Assembly (NCBI RefSeq): GCF_900113615.1
Contig: NZ_FOPZ01000001.1
Location: 327,304-391,303, forward strand
Direction: 5' to 3'
Origin: Halorubrum aquaticum
GTDB lineage: Archaea > Halobacteriota > Halobacteria > Halobacteriales > Haloferacaceae
Length of the DNA: 64,000 bases
How positions within the stretch are numbered: the stretch's first letter is position 1; each line of letters begins with the position of its first letter. This document shows, one piece after another, positions 8,755-18,204 of the stretch. A program made the translations under genes and the position numbers. The notes below the pieces were generated by a model. The model was given only the letters and a program-made list of their open reading frames with translations, did no database searches and was not told the origin of the DNA.

Positions 8755-10290
8755 ATGTCGTGGGGCGTCAACTGGAAGGCGAGCGTCGGACTCCTCGGAG
8801 TCGGGATCAAGTACCTCGCGGTCACGATGCTGGTTCCGCTCGCCGTCGCGGTCGCCTACGGCGAGGACGTGTGGGTGTTCCTCGTCTCGATGGCCCTCGT
8901 CGCGGCGATCGGTCTCACGGTCGAGCGAGTCGACCGGGATCCCGACCTCGGCCCGCGCGAGGCGCTGCTGTTCGTCTCGCTGGCGTGGCTCGCCGCGGCG
9001 CTCATCGGCACGATCCCGTACCTGCTCGCCGGGTACGGGACGGCGTCGACGGTCGCGGAGCCGGTGAACGCGCTGTTCGAGTCGATGAGCGGGTTCACGA
9101 CGACCGGCGCGACCGTCCTCGGCGAGATCAGCACGGACCGGCATTCCCACGCCCTGTTGATGTGGCGCCAACTCACCCAGTGGCTCGGTGGGATGGGTAT
9201 CATCGTCCTGATGATCGCGATCCTCCCCGAGGTCGCCGTCAACGGGGCCCAACTGATGGAGTCGGAAGCGCCGGGACCCGAACTCCAGAAGCTCACGCCG
9301 CGGATCGCCGAGACGGCGCGTGCGCTCTGGCTGATCTACTTCGGGTTCACCGTCGTCTACATCGCGATCCTGTACGGGCTTCACCTCCTCGGGATGGCCC
9401 CGAACATGGGGCTGTACAACGCCGTGGCGCACGGGTTCACGACGCTGCCCACGGGAGGGTTCTCTCCCGAGGCCGACAGCATCGCGGCGTTCTCGGCGGC
9501 AGTCCAGTGGGTCGTCATCCCCTTCATGGTCGTCGCCGGGGTCAACTTCGCGCTGTTCTGGCACGTGTTGCGGGGCGAGGCCGAACTCATGCTCGAGAAC
9601 GCGGAGTTCCGCGTCTACGCCGGCGCGCTCGCGGTCGTGACTGCCGTCCTCGCGGTGCTGTTGTTCCGCGGTGCCGCACCCCCCATCGAACTGGGCGGCG
9701 CGACGGAGGGCGTGACCGAGAACTCGCTCCGACAGGCCGCGTTTCAGATCGGGTCGCTTCTGAACTCCACCGGATACGCGACGGCCGACTTCGCCCAGTG
9801 GAACACGGACGCGCAGATCCTCCTGATGTTCGCGATGTTCATCGGCGGATCGGCCGGTTCCACGGGCGGGGGCGTGAAGATCGTCCGGTGGATCATCGTG
9901 GCGAAGACGATCCGGCGGGAGCTGTTCACGACGGCACACCCGGACGTCGTTCAGCCGGTTCGACTCAACGGGAGCGTCGTCGACGAGGACGCGATCCGCG
10001 GCATCATGGTGTTCACCCTCCTGTACCTTCTGCTGTTCGCGCTCTCGGCGGTGTTCATCGCGCTCGACACCGCCCGGATCGGGATCCAGCTGTCGGTGTT
10101 GGAGTCGACCAGCGCGTCGCTTGCGACGATCGGGAACATCGGACCGGGATTCGGCCGGCTGGGGCCGTTCGGGAACTACGAGTTCTTCTCGAACGCGTCG
10201 AAGCTGCTGATGGTCTTCCTGATGTGGGTCGGTCGGCTGGAGATCGTGCCGGTGCTCGCGGTGTTCATCTCGGCGATCGACGGCCGGTGA
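8755..10290 (+). CDS. trkH: Trk potassium uptake protein TrkH (second of three)
   Basis: A 511-residue TrkH paralogue with the pore loops SGFTTTGATVL, TLPTGGFSPE, LLNSTGYATAD and LATIGNIGPGFG. It begins MSWGVNWKASVGLLG at the ATG 8755; the frame is open further upstream, but that overlaps the first TrkH end and its homology to the paralogue (VGWQASVGL) starts here. An AT-rich element (GGTTAATACA, 8711-8720) about 40 bases upstream could be its own TATA box. It resembles the first TrkH along its full length, consistent with an old tandem duplication, and has the usual GSAGSTGGGVK loop. Confidence 0.92.
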   Translation: MSWGVNWKASVGLLGVGIKYLAVTMLVPLAVAVAYGEDVWVFLVSMALVAAIGLTVERVDRDPDLGPREALLFVSLAWLAAALIGTIPYLLAGYGTASTVAEPVNALFESMSGFTTTGATVLGEISTDRHSHALLMWRQLTQWLGGMGIIVLMIAILPEVAVNGAQLMESEAPGPELQKLTPRIAETARALWLIYFGFTVVYIAILYGLHLLGMAPNMGLYNAVAHGFTTLPTGGFSPEADSIAAFSAAVQWVVIPFMVVAGVNFALFWHVLRGEAELMLENAEFRVYAGALAVVTAVLAVLLFRGAAPPIELGGATEGVTENSLRQAAFQIGSLLNSTGYATADFAQWNTDAQILLMFAMFIGGSAGSTGGGVKIVRWIIVAKTIRRELFTTAHPDVVQPVRLNGSVVDEDAIRGIMVFTLLYLLLFALSAVFIALDTARIGIQLSVLESTSASLATIGNIGPGFGRLGPFGNYEFFSNASKLLMVFLMWVGRLEIVPVLAVFISAIDGR

Positions 10291-10333
10291 CGCCCCGCGT
10301 CGAGGAGACGGGGGCGACGCCTCTCCCGCCTCT

Positions 10334-10690
10334 TTAGTCCTCGTCGACGTTGACCTCGCCGATGAACGACCAGTGTACCTTCGTTTCGCCATCCGGCTGC
10401 GGTTCCTCGGTGACGTGGTAGACGTACGGGCCGTGGGGACAGTCGTCACAGCCGTCCTCACAGGGGAGCCGTTTCACGACCTCCGTGTATCCCTCGTGTT
10501 CCGTGATCCGAACGACGTCCTCGCCGGGTTCCGGTTCGATCGGGAGGTCCCGTTCCTCGTGAAACCGGAGCAGTTCCCGGGCGTGAACGATCGTCTTGCG
10601 GAGGTCCTCGGGCGAGAGGTCTTCCAATTCGGCGACGAGTCGATCGGGTAACCCCTCCGGAGGCGTGGGGTCCTCTGGGGAACGAGGCAT
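10334..10690 (-). CDS. Conserved haloarchaeal protein with a Cys cluster
   Basis: A 118-residue acidic soluble protein of unknown function. The middle region is helical (LPDRLVAELEDLSPEDLRKTIVHARELL) and the C-terminal half has a compact cluster CEDGCDDCPHGPYVYHVTEE that could hold a metal with its three cysteines and two histidines. I chose the ATG at 10690 (MPRSPEDP); an ATG-family codon 24 codons upstream would add a poorly conserved-looking extension. A TATA-like element (TTATATG on the coding strand, around 10715) sits at a suitable distance. It lies opposite to the potassium genes and seems to be a separate unit. Confidence 0.65.
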   Translation of the reverse strand: MPRSPEDPTPPEGLPDRLVAELEDLSPEDLRKTIVHARELLRFHEERDLPIEPEPGEDVVRITEHEGYTEVVKRLPCEDGCDDCPHGPYVYHVTEEPQPDGETKVHWSFIGEVNVDED

Positions 10691-10994
10691 GTTCGAGGAC
10701 TCTATCTCGGAGACATATAACGACTCCGCGGACCGCGGGCCACGTTCCAGCTGCTTCCCCATTATCGCGTGGAGGGCCCGACTCGGCCGGTTCGGTCGGT
10801 CGATTCGATCACGAAACGGGGGGTGTGTACACGATCGACCAGTCGTTCACGTGTATTCAGTATTTTTCAACGGGATCGAATAAATAGCGTGATCGGGTCC
10901 ACGCACCATTGTTTTCGAGTCGAGAGCTGATCATCGGGTCTCCGCTCACTCTCGAAGGAACAGTTCTTATGAGAGGAGGATGTAACCGGCTGAT
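10691..10994. other. Intergenic region between divergent genes
   Basis: About 300 bases without a gene. The centre (10855-10885) is AT-rich, including TTCAGTATTTTTCAAC and GAATAAATAG, and probably holds promoters for both directions. A good ribosome-binding sequence (GAGGAGGAT, 10974-10982) precedes the UspA gene. I see no tRNA, repeat or small gene here. Confidence 0.5.
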
Positions 10995-11432
10995 ATGACC
11001 GAATCCGGACCGCGATCCGAGGACCTGCTCGCCCACGTGCTCCTCCCGGTGGCCCACGAGGAGGACGCGCTCGCGACGGCGGAGGCGCTCGAACCGTATC
11101 ACCCGGATCGAGTGACTGCCCTCCACGTCGTCGAGAAAGGCGGAGGAGTACCCGACAAGACGCCGGTCGAGCAGTCCGAGGAGTTGGCCGCGGAGTCGTA
11201 CGCCGCGGTTCGGACGGTGTTTCCCGACGCGGACGAACATACAGCCTACGCCCGCGACGTCGCCGGGGCCATCTTCGACGCCGCCGACGAGGTCGACGCG
11301 AGCGCGATCGCCTACCGGTCCCGGGGCGGGAACCGGCTCATGCAGTTCCTCTCCGGCGACCTCTCGTTGAAACTCGTCACGAACGCGGATCGGCCCGTGA
11401 TCGCGCTCCCGCGCGTGGACGAAGGAGAATGA
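10995..11432 (+). CDS. UspA-family universal stress protein
   Basis: A 145-residue single UspA domain: HVLLPVAHEEDALATAEALEPY, ALHVVEKGGG, DAADEVDASAIAYRSRGGNRLMQFLSGDLSLKLVTNADRPVIALP. The C-terminal ATP-binding pattern Gx2Gx9GS/T is only partly kept (SRGGNRLMQFLSGDLS), so nucleotide binding is uncertain. It overlaps the downstream permease by four bases (ATGA) and that permease itself carries two UspA domains, pointing to regulation of transport by the same type of sensor. Confidence 0.85.
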   Translation: MTESGPRSEDLLAHVLLPVAHEEDALATAEALEPYHPDRVTALHVVEKGGGVPDKTPVEQSEELAAESYAAVRTVFPDADEHTAYARDVAGAIFDAADEVDASAIAYRSRGGNRLMQFLSGDLSLKLVTNADRPVIALPRVDEGE

Positions 11433-13711
11433 GCGACGAGGAGCTGGCGAAGGACTTGGGGCTGATCTCGGCGATGACGATCGGGATCGGCACCATGATC
11501 GGTGCGGGGATATTCGTCCTCCCCGGCGTCGCCGTCAATGCCGACGGGGGTGCCGGCCCCATCGTCGTCGTGTCGTTCGTCGTCGGCGGCGTGATCGCGA
11601 TGGTGAACGCGCTTTCCGTCTCCGAGCTCGGCACCGCGATGCCCAAGGCGGGCGGCGGCTACTACTACATCAACAAGTCGCTCGGTCCGATGTTCGGGTC
11701 GATCGCCGGCATGGGCGACTGGATGGGGCTCGCGTTCGCCTCCGCGTTCTACTGTATCGGCTTCGGCCAGTACCTCGCCGTGTTCGTCGGGCTCCCGGCG
11801 GTCCCGGGGCTCAACCCGATACAGGTCGGTGCGCTCGTCGCCGGGGCGATCTTCATCGGCGTGAACTACGTCGGCGCGAAGGAGACCGGCGGCATCCAGA
11901 CGGTGATCGTTACCCTCCTGCTTTCGATCCTGGCGGTGTTCGCCGTCGCCGGCTTCTTCTCGTTCGACTACGCGACGCTTGCGGGCAACGAGGGCGGACT
12001 CGCTCCGGGCGGTTACGGAGCGATCCTTCCCGGCACCGCGCTCGTGTTCGTCTCGTTCCTCGGGTACGCGAAGATCGCCACGGTCGCGGAGGAGCTGAAG
12101 GACCCCGGGCGGAACCTCCCGATCGCCATCATCGGGAGCGTCGGCATCGTCACCGTGATCTACGCGATCCTCGTGACGACGATGCTCGGCGTCGTCCCGT
12201 GGCCGGAGCTCAGTCAGGACGCGCCGGTTGCACAGGCGGCGCGCGTGGCCTTTCCCGAGTCGATCGGTCCCGTCACCGGCATCGCGGGCGGCGCGGCCGC
12301 GGTGATGACCGTCGGTGCGCTGCTGGCGACCGCCTCGTCGGCGAACGCCTCGATCCTCGCATCGGCCCGGATCAACTTCGCGATGGGCCGGGACAAGATC
12401 GTCACCAACTGGCTCAACGAGATCCACCCAAACTACGCGACCCCCTACCGGTCGATCCTCGTGACGGGCGGACTCATCGTGGTCTTCATCGCGCTGTTGG
12501 GACAGGACATCGAGATCCTCTCGAAGGCCGCCAGCGTGCTCCACCTCATCGTGTACGCGTTGATGAACGTGGGACTCATCGTCTTTCGTGAGGCCGACGT
12601 GCCGGAGTACGACCCTGACTTCACGGTGCCGCTGTACCCGTTGACGCCGATACTCGGCGCGGTCCTGTCGCTCGGGCTCGTCGCGTTCATGGACGGGATC
12701 GAGATCGCGCTGTCGGGCGCGTTCGTCGTCGTCGCGGTGGCGTGGTACTTCATCTACGCCCGCAACAAGACCGACCAACAGGGCGTACTCTCCGAGCACA
12801 TCCGGAGCCGGGAGGCGGATCTCCCCGATCGAGTGGTCGGAGCCGCGGACGCGGTCGCGCCGAACGGGACCGGGAACGAGGGCCCGACGATCATGGTCGC
12901 CGTGTCGAACCCGCGGACCGAGAGCGCACTCATCACGCTCGCCGGTGCGATCGCCCAACACGAGGGCGGTCGCGTCCTCGCGACCCATATCGTCACCGTC
13001 CCGGACCAGACGTCGCTCGAGACGGCGTCCGAGAACCGAGCCGGCCTCGACGAGTCCTCCGAGGAACTCCTCGCCGCGGCGGCGGCGGACGCGGAGGCGT
13101 TCGACGTACCGATCGAGACGAAGACGATCCTCTCACACCGCGGGATCGAGGAGGTCTTCGACGCGGCGCGGACGAACGACGCGGACACGGTCGTGATGGG
13201 ATACGGTGGGACCCGGTTCGCCGGCGGACGCGTCGAGGGCTCGCTGGACGAGATCACCCACGACCTCCCGTGTGACTTCCTCGTCCTCGACGGGCAGCGG
13301 CTGGACCTCTCCGACGTGCTCGTCCCGACCGCCGGCGGACCGTCCTCCGACCTCTCCGCGGAGGTCGCGGGGGCGCTCCGGGACACGCTCGACGTGGACG
13401 TCTCGCTTCTGTACGTCGCCGAGCCGGGCGAGGAGGAGGCCGGACACGAGTTCCTCTCCGGCTGGGCGGACGGACACGGACTGGACGACGCGAACCTGCG
13501 AATCGAGACGGGCGACGTGGAACGGACGATCGGCCGTCTCGGCGAGGAGTACGACCTCGTGATCGTCGGTGCGACCGAGCGCGGGCTGCTCTCGCGGATC
13601 GTTCGCGGATCGCTCGCGTTCGATACCATCGAGACGCTCGACACGCCGGTGTTGCTCTCGGAGCGGCCGTCCGCGCGATCGCTTTGGGAGCGGCTGTTCG
13701 GCGGACGCTGA
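11429..13711 (+). CDS. APC-superfamily amino acid permease fused to two UspA domains
   Basis: A 760-residue fusion. Residues 1-440 are an APC transporter with about 12 membrane segments and the first-helix motif GTMIGAGIFVLPG. Residues about 485-620 form a UspA domain (TIMVAVSNPRTESALITLAG ... DTVVMGYGGTRF), and about 625-745 form a second one (DVLVPTAGGPSSDLSAEVAG ... LVIVGATERG). This architecture is known in archaeal cationic amino acid transporter relatives. The soluble tail probably senses nucleotide or energy state and gates transport. The substrate could be a cationic amino acid or another solute. It is coupled to the UspA gene upstream and sits inside a potassium/osmotic cluster. Confidence 0.9.
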   Translation: MSDEELAKDLGLISAMTIGIGTMIGAGIFVLPGVAVNADGGAGPIVVVSFVVGGVIAMVNALSVSELGTAMPKAGGGYYYINKSLGPMFGSIAGMGDWMGLAFASAFYCIGFGQYLAVFVGLPAVPGLNPIQVGALVAGAIFIGVNYVGAKETGGIQTVIVTLLLSILAVFAVAGFFSFDYATLAGNEGGLAPGGYGAILPGTALVFVSFLGYAKIATVAEELKDPGRNLPIAIIGSVGIVTVIYAILVTTMLGVVPWPELSQDAPVAQAARVAFPESIGPVTGIAGGAAAVMTVGALLATASSANASILASARINFAMGRDKIVTNWLNEIHPNYATPYRSILVTGGLIVVFIALLGQDIEILSKAASVLHLIVYALMNVGLIVFREADVPEYDPDFTVPLYPLTPILGAVLSLGLVAFMDGIEIALSGAFVVVAVAWYFIYARNKTDQQGVLSEHIRSREADLPDRVVGAADAVAPNGTGNEGPTIMVAVSNPRTESALITLAGAIAQHEGGRVLATHIVTVPDQTSLETASENRAGLDESSEELLAAAAADAEAFDVPIETKTILSHRGIEEVFDAARTNDADTVVMGYGGTRFAGGRVEGSLDEITHDLPCDFLVLDGQRLDLSDVLVPTAGGPSSDLSAEVAGALRDTLDVDVSLLYVAEPGEEEAGHEFLSGWADGHGLDDANLRIETGDVERTIGRLGEEYDLVIVGATERGLLSRIVRGSLAFDTIETLDTPVLLSERPSARSLWERLFGGR

Positions 13712-13781
13712 GACCGATCGAACCCCCGCTTTCGGCACGGAGCGGTAGGCTTTCAATCGTCGGTTCTGAACCGAGGGATGA

Positions 13782-14465
13782 ATGTATCTCATCGTCGTCG
13801 GCGCGGGGGACATCGGAACGCCGCTCGTCGAACTGGCGACCGACAGCGGCAACGAGGTCGTCGTCATCGAACGCGACGAGGAGCGAGCCGAGCGGGCGTC
13901 GAGGGGGTACGACTGTCTCGTCATCAACGACGACGCGACCACGAAGGAGACGCTACGCGACGCCGGTGCCGAGCGGGCGGACGCGCTCATCTCGACGACG
14001 GATCAGGACGCGACGAACATCATGGTCTGTCTGCTCGCACAGGAGCTTTCGATACCGAACATCGTCTCGGTCGTCCACAACCCCGAGCACATGAACGTGT
14101 TTCGGAAGATCGGCGTCAACACGATGCAGAACCCACAGAGCCTGATCGCGGAGTACCTCTATCGGGCGGTGAGTCGACCGTCCGTCGTCGACTTTATGCA
14201 CATCGGTGAGGAGGCGGAGGTGTTCGAGATCACCGTCGGGTCGGACGCGCCGATCGCGGGCAAGACGTTACGCGAGGCGGACGAGGAGGGGCTCATCGAG
14301 GAGGAGACGCTGATCGTCGCGATCGAACGCGACCGCGAGGACAGCCCGATAACTCCCCGTGGGACCACTCGCATCGAAGCGAACGACCTCCTCACGGTGT
14401 ATTCTGGACGCGGCGTGACCCCGGACGTGGCGGAGGTCTTCGGACACACCGGAGATCGAAGCTGA
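13782..14465 (+). CDS. trkA: TrkA/KtrA-type potassium regulator (single RCK)
   Basis: A 227-residue regulator with one Rossmann domain (MYLIVVGAGDIGTPLVELA, Glu30 at the end of beta-2 in VVIERDEERA, typical of NAD binding) and one TrkA-C domain (residues about 140-220, DAPIAGKTLREADEEGLIEE). Half the length of the other TrkA in this window, as in KtrA. The stop lies one base before the ATG of the third TrkH gene, so these two probably form the KtrAB-like unit. Confidence 0.9.
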   Translation: MYLIVVGAGDIGTPLVELATDSGNEVVVIERDEERAERASRGYDCLVINDDATTKETLRDAGAERADALISTTDQDATNIMVCLLAQELSIPNIVSVVHNPEHMNVFRKIGVNTMQNPQSLIAEYLYRAVSRPSVVDFMHIGEEAEVFEITVGSDAPIAGKTLREADEEGLIEEETLIVAIERDREDSPITPRGTTRIEANDLLTVYSGRGVTPDVAEVFGHTGDRS

Positions 14466-14466
14466 G

Positions 14467-16161
14467 ATGTCCGGACGACGCGACGGCCTGCTCCCGACGG
14501 ATCTGCGGATCATCAGCCGGGACGTCGGCTCGCTGTTGTTGATGGAAGCCGGACTCATGGTCGTCACCACCGTCATCGCCCTCGGATTCCGGGAGTTCCA
14601 CGCCGCGCTCGGGTTCTTCACCGCGGCCGGGGTGACTGCGGCCGTCGGTGGGGCGGCCAACCGAACCTTCGACGACGCACCGGACCCACAGATGAAACAC
14701 GGGATGGTCATCGCCGCCGGCGGCTGGCTCACGGTCGCGGCGTTCGGATCGCTTCCGCTGTTGTTGACGGCATGGATGACGCCGCCCGCCGCCATGGACG
14801 CGTTCGTTCCCGCGGCGACCGATACGAGCTCGTGGGAGCCGGTCGGCGTCGCCGGAACCACGACGCTCTCGAGTCTCGCGTACTTCCGCGACCCGCTTCA
14901 CGCGTTCTTCGAGAGCATGAGCGGGTGGACCGGGAGCGGTCTGACGATGGCCGTCCACGAGCCGTCGCTTCCCCGCGCAGTCCAGTGGTGGCGGTCGTTC
15001 ATTCAGTGGGTCGGCGGCGTCGGCGTCATCGTCCTGACCGTCTCGATCCTCTCTCGACCGGGAAGCGGGAGCTACGCGCTCTACCGGAGCGAGGCGCGCG
15101 AGGAGAAGATCCACCCGAGCGTCGTCTCGACGGTCCGGACGGTCTGGAAGCTCGTCGTCGGGTACACGGTACTGGCGTTCTCCATGCTGTTCGTCGCGAT
15201 CCGCGCGAGCGACGGCGCGTACGCGGAGTCTCTCTCCACGGGGGAGGTCGCGTGGCAGGCACTCAACCACGCCATGACGGGACTGACGACCGGCGGGTTC
15301 TCCGTCACCGACAACTCGATCGCGACGTACGACTCCCCGCTCGTCGAGGCCACGTTGTTGCCGATAATGGTCCTGGGGGCCATCGCGTTCCCGATCCACT
15401 ACGTCGTGCTCCGAGACCGCGACGTTCGCGAACTGGTATCGGACCTCCAGACCCGGTGGCTGTTCGTCCTGCTCGCGGCCGGCGTCATCGCGCTCTCGAT
15501 CCAGAACGTCGCGTCCGTTCCGCGGACCACCGGCGCGTTCGCGACGCAGTCGTTTCTGCCGTTCCCGGTTCCGCTACTCGACGGTGCTCGACTCGACGCG
15601 ATCCGGGATTCGACGTTCCAGTGGATCAGCGCGATGACGGCCACGGGATTCCAGTCGGCCCCGATCGGTCGCTGGGTTGCCGGCGGCAAGCTGATCGTCG
15701 TCGGTGCGATGGTGCTCGGCGGGGCCGCCGGATCCACCGTCGGCGGCATCAAGATCGTTCGGGGGTACACCGTCGCTCGGGGCATCGTCTGGCAGTTCTC
15801 CCGCGTGTTCCTGCCGAAGAACGCCGTCGTCACCGCCCGCATCGGCGACCGGACGCTGGATCGTGAAACGATGGAACGGGAGTTCAGCGAGGCCGCGATC
15901 GTTACCCTGCTGTGGATCGTGGCCCTCGTCCTCGGCAGCCTCGTGCTCGTCAACGTCGCCGGCCCGGATTTCAGTTACGCCGACGCGTTGTTCGAGGTCG
16001 CAAGCGCGCAGGGGAACGTCGGACTCTCGTCGGGGATCACCGGGCCGTCGATGTCACGGCTGGCCGAGGCGATGTTCGTTCTCAACATGTGGATCGGTCG
16101 GTTGGAGATCATTCCGGTGCTCGTGTTCGTTCGTGCCGGACTGTACGGGTTGGACCCGTAA
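14467..16161 (+). CDS. trkH: Trk potassium uptake protein TrkH (third, divergent)
   Basis: A 564-residue TrkH/KtrB-family channel subunit, longer and more divergent than the two others here. Pore loops are SGWTGSGLTMA, LTTGGFSVTD, MTATGFQSA and ASAQGNVGLSSG, each with the filter glycine. The first 75 residues contain two extra hydrophobic segments, and an insertion follows the second helix (DAFVPAATDTSSWEPVG). The loop GAAGSTVGGIKIVRG carries the lysine expected in the gating region. Directly downstream of the single-RCK regulator, its likely partner. Confidence 0.9.
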   Translation: MSGRRDGLLPTDLRIISRDVGSLLLMEAGLMVVTTVIALGFREFHAALGFFTAAGVTAAVGGAANRTFDDAPDPQMKHGMVIAAGGWLTVAAFGSLPLLLTAWMTPPAAMDAFVPAATDTSSWEPVGVAGTTTLSSLAYFRDPLHAFFESMSGWTGSGLTMAVHEPSLPRAVQWWRSFIQWVGGVGVIVLTVSILSRPGSGSYALYRSEAREEKIHPSVVSTVRTVWKLVVGYTVLAFSMLFVAIRASDGAYAESLSTGEVAWQALNHAMTGLTTGGFSVTDNSIATYDSPLVEATLLPIMVLGAIAFPIHYVVLRDRDVRELVSDLQTRWLFVLLAAGVIALSIQNVASVPRTTGAFATQSFLPFPVPLLDGARLDAIRDSTFQWISAMTATGFQSAPIGRWVAGGKLIVVGAMVLGGAAGSTVGGIKIVRGYTVARGIVWQFSRVFLPKNAVVTARIGDRTLDRETMEREFSEAAIVTLLWIVALVLGSLVLVNVAGPDFSYADALFEVASAQGNVGLSSGITGPSMSRLAEAMFVLNMWIGRLEIIPVLVFVRAGLYGLDP

Positions 16162-16192
16162 CGCTCCGGCGTAAACGGGGCCCGCTCCGCAG

Positions 16193-17827
16193 TCACACGA
16201 ACGCCCGCTCGAACGCACGGATCCCGTCGTCGGTCCCGACGACGACGAGCTCGTCCCCCCGCTCGACGGTCGTCTCCGGGCCCATCTCGGTTATCACCTC
16301 CTCGCCCCGCTCTATCGCCATCACCGTACACCCCGTCTCGCCCCGGACGTCCGCCTCGAAGAGGGTCCGGCCGACGAGCCGGGGTGCCTCGAGTCTGATC
16401 ACCTCCACCTGCTGTTCTATCGAGAGCACGTCGCGGCCCTCGAGCAGGCGCGACGCCGACATCCGTCCGGTCACCGTCGCGAGCGAGAGGACGTAGTCGG
16501 CACCCGCCCGGTAGGTCTTCGAGACGTTGGACTCCTCGTCGACGCGGGCGACGATCTCCGTGTCAGGCGCGGTGTCGCGGATCACGAGCGTGGCGAACTC
16601 GGTCGTGGTGTCGTCGGGGAGCGCGATCACGACGGTGTCGGCGTTCGCAACCCTAGCCTCCGAGATCGTCTCCGGCTCGGTGACGTCGCCCACCACGTCG
16701 ACGCCCTCCCTCGCATCGGCGTCGACGACCGTGTACGGGATCCCGGCGTCGTCGAGCTCCGCCGCGACGGCCCGGCCCACCTGCCCGTAGCCGGCGATCA
16801 CCGTCCGTCCCGCGGCGAACCGGCGCACCGACGACTGGGTCATCTCGACGAGCCGCTGTAGCTGGTCGGAGCGCCCGGAGACGAGGAGCACGGTCCCGCG
16901 CGTCAGCGTCGCGTCCGGGGACGGGGAGGCGTCGAACTCGCCCTGGAACCACGCGCCGACCACGTTGACGCCGGCGCGCTCGCGGATCCCGCTGTCCGCC
17001 AGCGTCGACCCGGCAAGCTCCCCGCCGTGGCGGACCGACACCTCCGCGAGCCGGAGGTCCTCGCCGATCGCGACCGCCTCGTCGAGCTCCGTCCGGAGCG
17101 CCGTCGTCACCTTCGCGGCGAGCCCGCGACCGAGCAGCGGCCGCGGCGAGAGGACGTGGTCGGCCCCGGCGAGCCGGTGGTACCGCTCCAACTCGGGGTC
17201 GTCGACCACGCTGACGACGGAGACGTCCTCGGCGAGCTCCTTGGCGGCGAGGACGATGCTCGCGTCCACCCGGTCGGAGACGTCCGCGACGAGGGCCCGC
17301 GCCTCGGTCAGCCGCGCCGCGGTCAACCCCTCGGCGGACTCCGGGTCCGCACGGATCACCCGGTGGCCGTCACCGTACAGCTCGTCCGCGCGCTCGCGGT
17401 CGGACTCGACGACCACGTAGGGGACGTCGTGTGCCTCCAACTCCTCGATGAGGACCTCCGCCCGCGTGGTGTACGAGCAGATGACCACGTGCCCGGAGAC
17501 CCCGTTCTCGAGAGTCGTCGGGGCGGTCTCGGTGAACGCCGCCTCCAGAAGCGGCGTCGCGACGACCGGGAGCGCACCGACGAGAAGCGCCATTCCCAAC
17601 AGGTCGGTCACGACGATGAACGCCTGCATCTGCGGGCTGTCCCACGGGGCGTCCCCGCCGAACCCGGTGGTCGTGAACATCTCGACGGTGAACTGAAGCG
17701 AGTCGAGGAACGTCTGCGGGCGTCCCTCGTAGGTCGCCATCCCCCATCGATAGGCGACCGCCGTCCCGACCAGCGCCAGAAACAGCATGAAGAAGTAGCC
17801 GACGACCCGCCGCTGCCATCCGTTCAT
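16193..17827 (-). CDS. Two-transmembrane potassium channel with double RCK (TrkA) domains
   Basis: A 544-residue channel subunit. It has two membrane helices (about 8-28 and 66-90) around a pore loop whose filter reads TTTGFGGD, a GFG variant of the TVGYG signature. The cytoplasmic part has two RCK modules: Rossmann fold GHVVICSYTTRAEVL and TrkA-C, then GRTVIAGYGQVGRAVAAEL and TrkA-C ending DELVVVGTDDGI. Only the second Rossmann fold has the clean GxGxxG, so the first may not bind dinucleotide. I start at the ATG 17827; two codons upstream there is a TTG. Convergent with the third trkH. It probably leaks or releases potassium, balancing the uptake genes. Confidence 0.9.
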   Translation of the reverse strand: MNGWQRRVVGYFFMLFLALVGTAVAYRWGMATYEGRPQTFLDSLQFTVEMFTTTGFGGDAPWDSPQMQAFIVVTDLLGMALLVGALPVVATPLLEAAFTETAPTTLENGVSGHVVICSYTTRAEVLIEELEAHDVPYVVVESDRERADELYGDGHRVIRADPESAEGLTAARLTEARALVADVSDRVDASIVLAAKELAEDVSVVSVVDDPELERYHRLAGADHVLSPRPLLGRGLAAKVTTALRTELDEAVAIGEDLRLAEVSVRHGGELAGSTLADSGIRERAGVNVVGAWFQGEFDASPSPDATLTRGTVLLVSGRSDQLQRLVEMTQSSVRRFAAGRTVIAGYGQVGRAVAAELDDAGIPYTVVDADAREGVDVVGDVTEPETISEARVANADTVVIALPDDTTTEFATLVIRDTAPDTEIVARVDEESNVSKTYRAGADYVLSLATVTGRMSASRLLEGRDVLSIEQQVEVIRLEAPRLVGRTLFEADVRGETGCTVMAIERGEEVITEMGPETTVERGDELVVVGTDDGIRAFERAFV

Positions 17828-17875
17828 ACGCAAGGAAAGGACGGTGCCGTGAAAAACGTGAGCCGTCGGTGCCGG

Positions 17876-18112
17876 TCACGGGGCCTCCACCGGCCGTGCC
17901 GCCTCCGCACACCAGGCGTTTCCGCGACGGCCGGCCCGCCGGAGGTCGAGCCGGACGATCGAGCCGGCGTCCAGCTCCGAGAGCTCCTCTCTGAGCTCCG
18001 GGTCGTCGTACTCGACGACGTACAGCGTCCCGTTTCGCGGATGTTCACGGAGCGTGATGGTTCCGTGGTCGTTACACGCCTTGACGACGGTGTACTTGCC
18101 GGTCCGATCCAT
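17876..18112 (-). CDS. Small conserved haloarchaeal protein (paralogue at 59.3 kb)
   Basis: A 78-residue soluble protein of unknown function starting MDRTGKYTVV, with LRRAGRRGNAWCAEAA near the end. The same pattern (GEYVVVRARNDH, then VRLELRRTGRRGNAWRVESA) recurs in the protein at 59339-59713, so these are paralogues of a haloarchaeal family. The fold is predicted beta-rich. It lies divergent from the pantothenate gene and just upstream of the channel gene, possibly cotranscribed with it. The GTG before the ATG at 18112 is an alternative start. Confidence 0.6.
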   Translation of the reverse strand: MDRTGKYTVVKACNDHGTITLREHPRNGTLYVVEYDDPELREELSELDAGSIVRLDLRRAGRRGNAWCAEAARPVEAP

Positions 18113-18204
18113 CACGGCCGGGAGTACGCGTTCGATCGACTTAGTTATTGGATCGGTTCCCGCGGTAACGGACCACTTTACTCGTCGCGGCGTCGATCGG
18201 AACC

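Noticed and set aside
8713..10461. 582-codon minus-strand frame opposite the second TrkH
   Set aside because: Composition is Arg/Glu/Asp/His-rich and unlike a protein; it mirrors the GC-biased third codon position of trkH.
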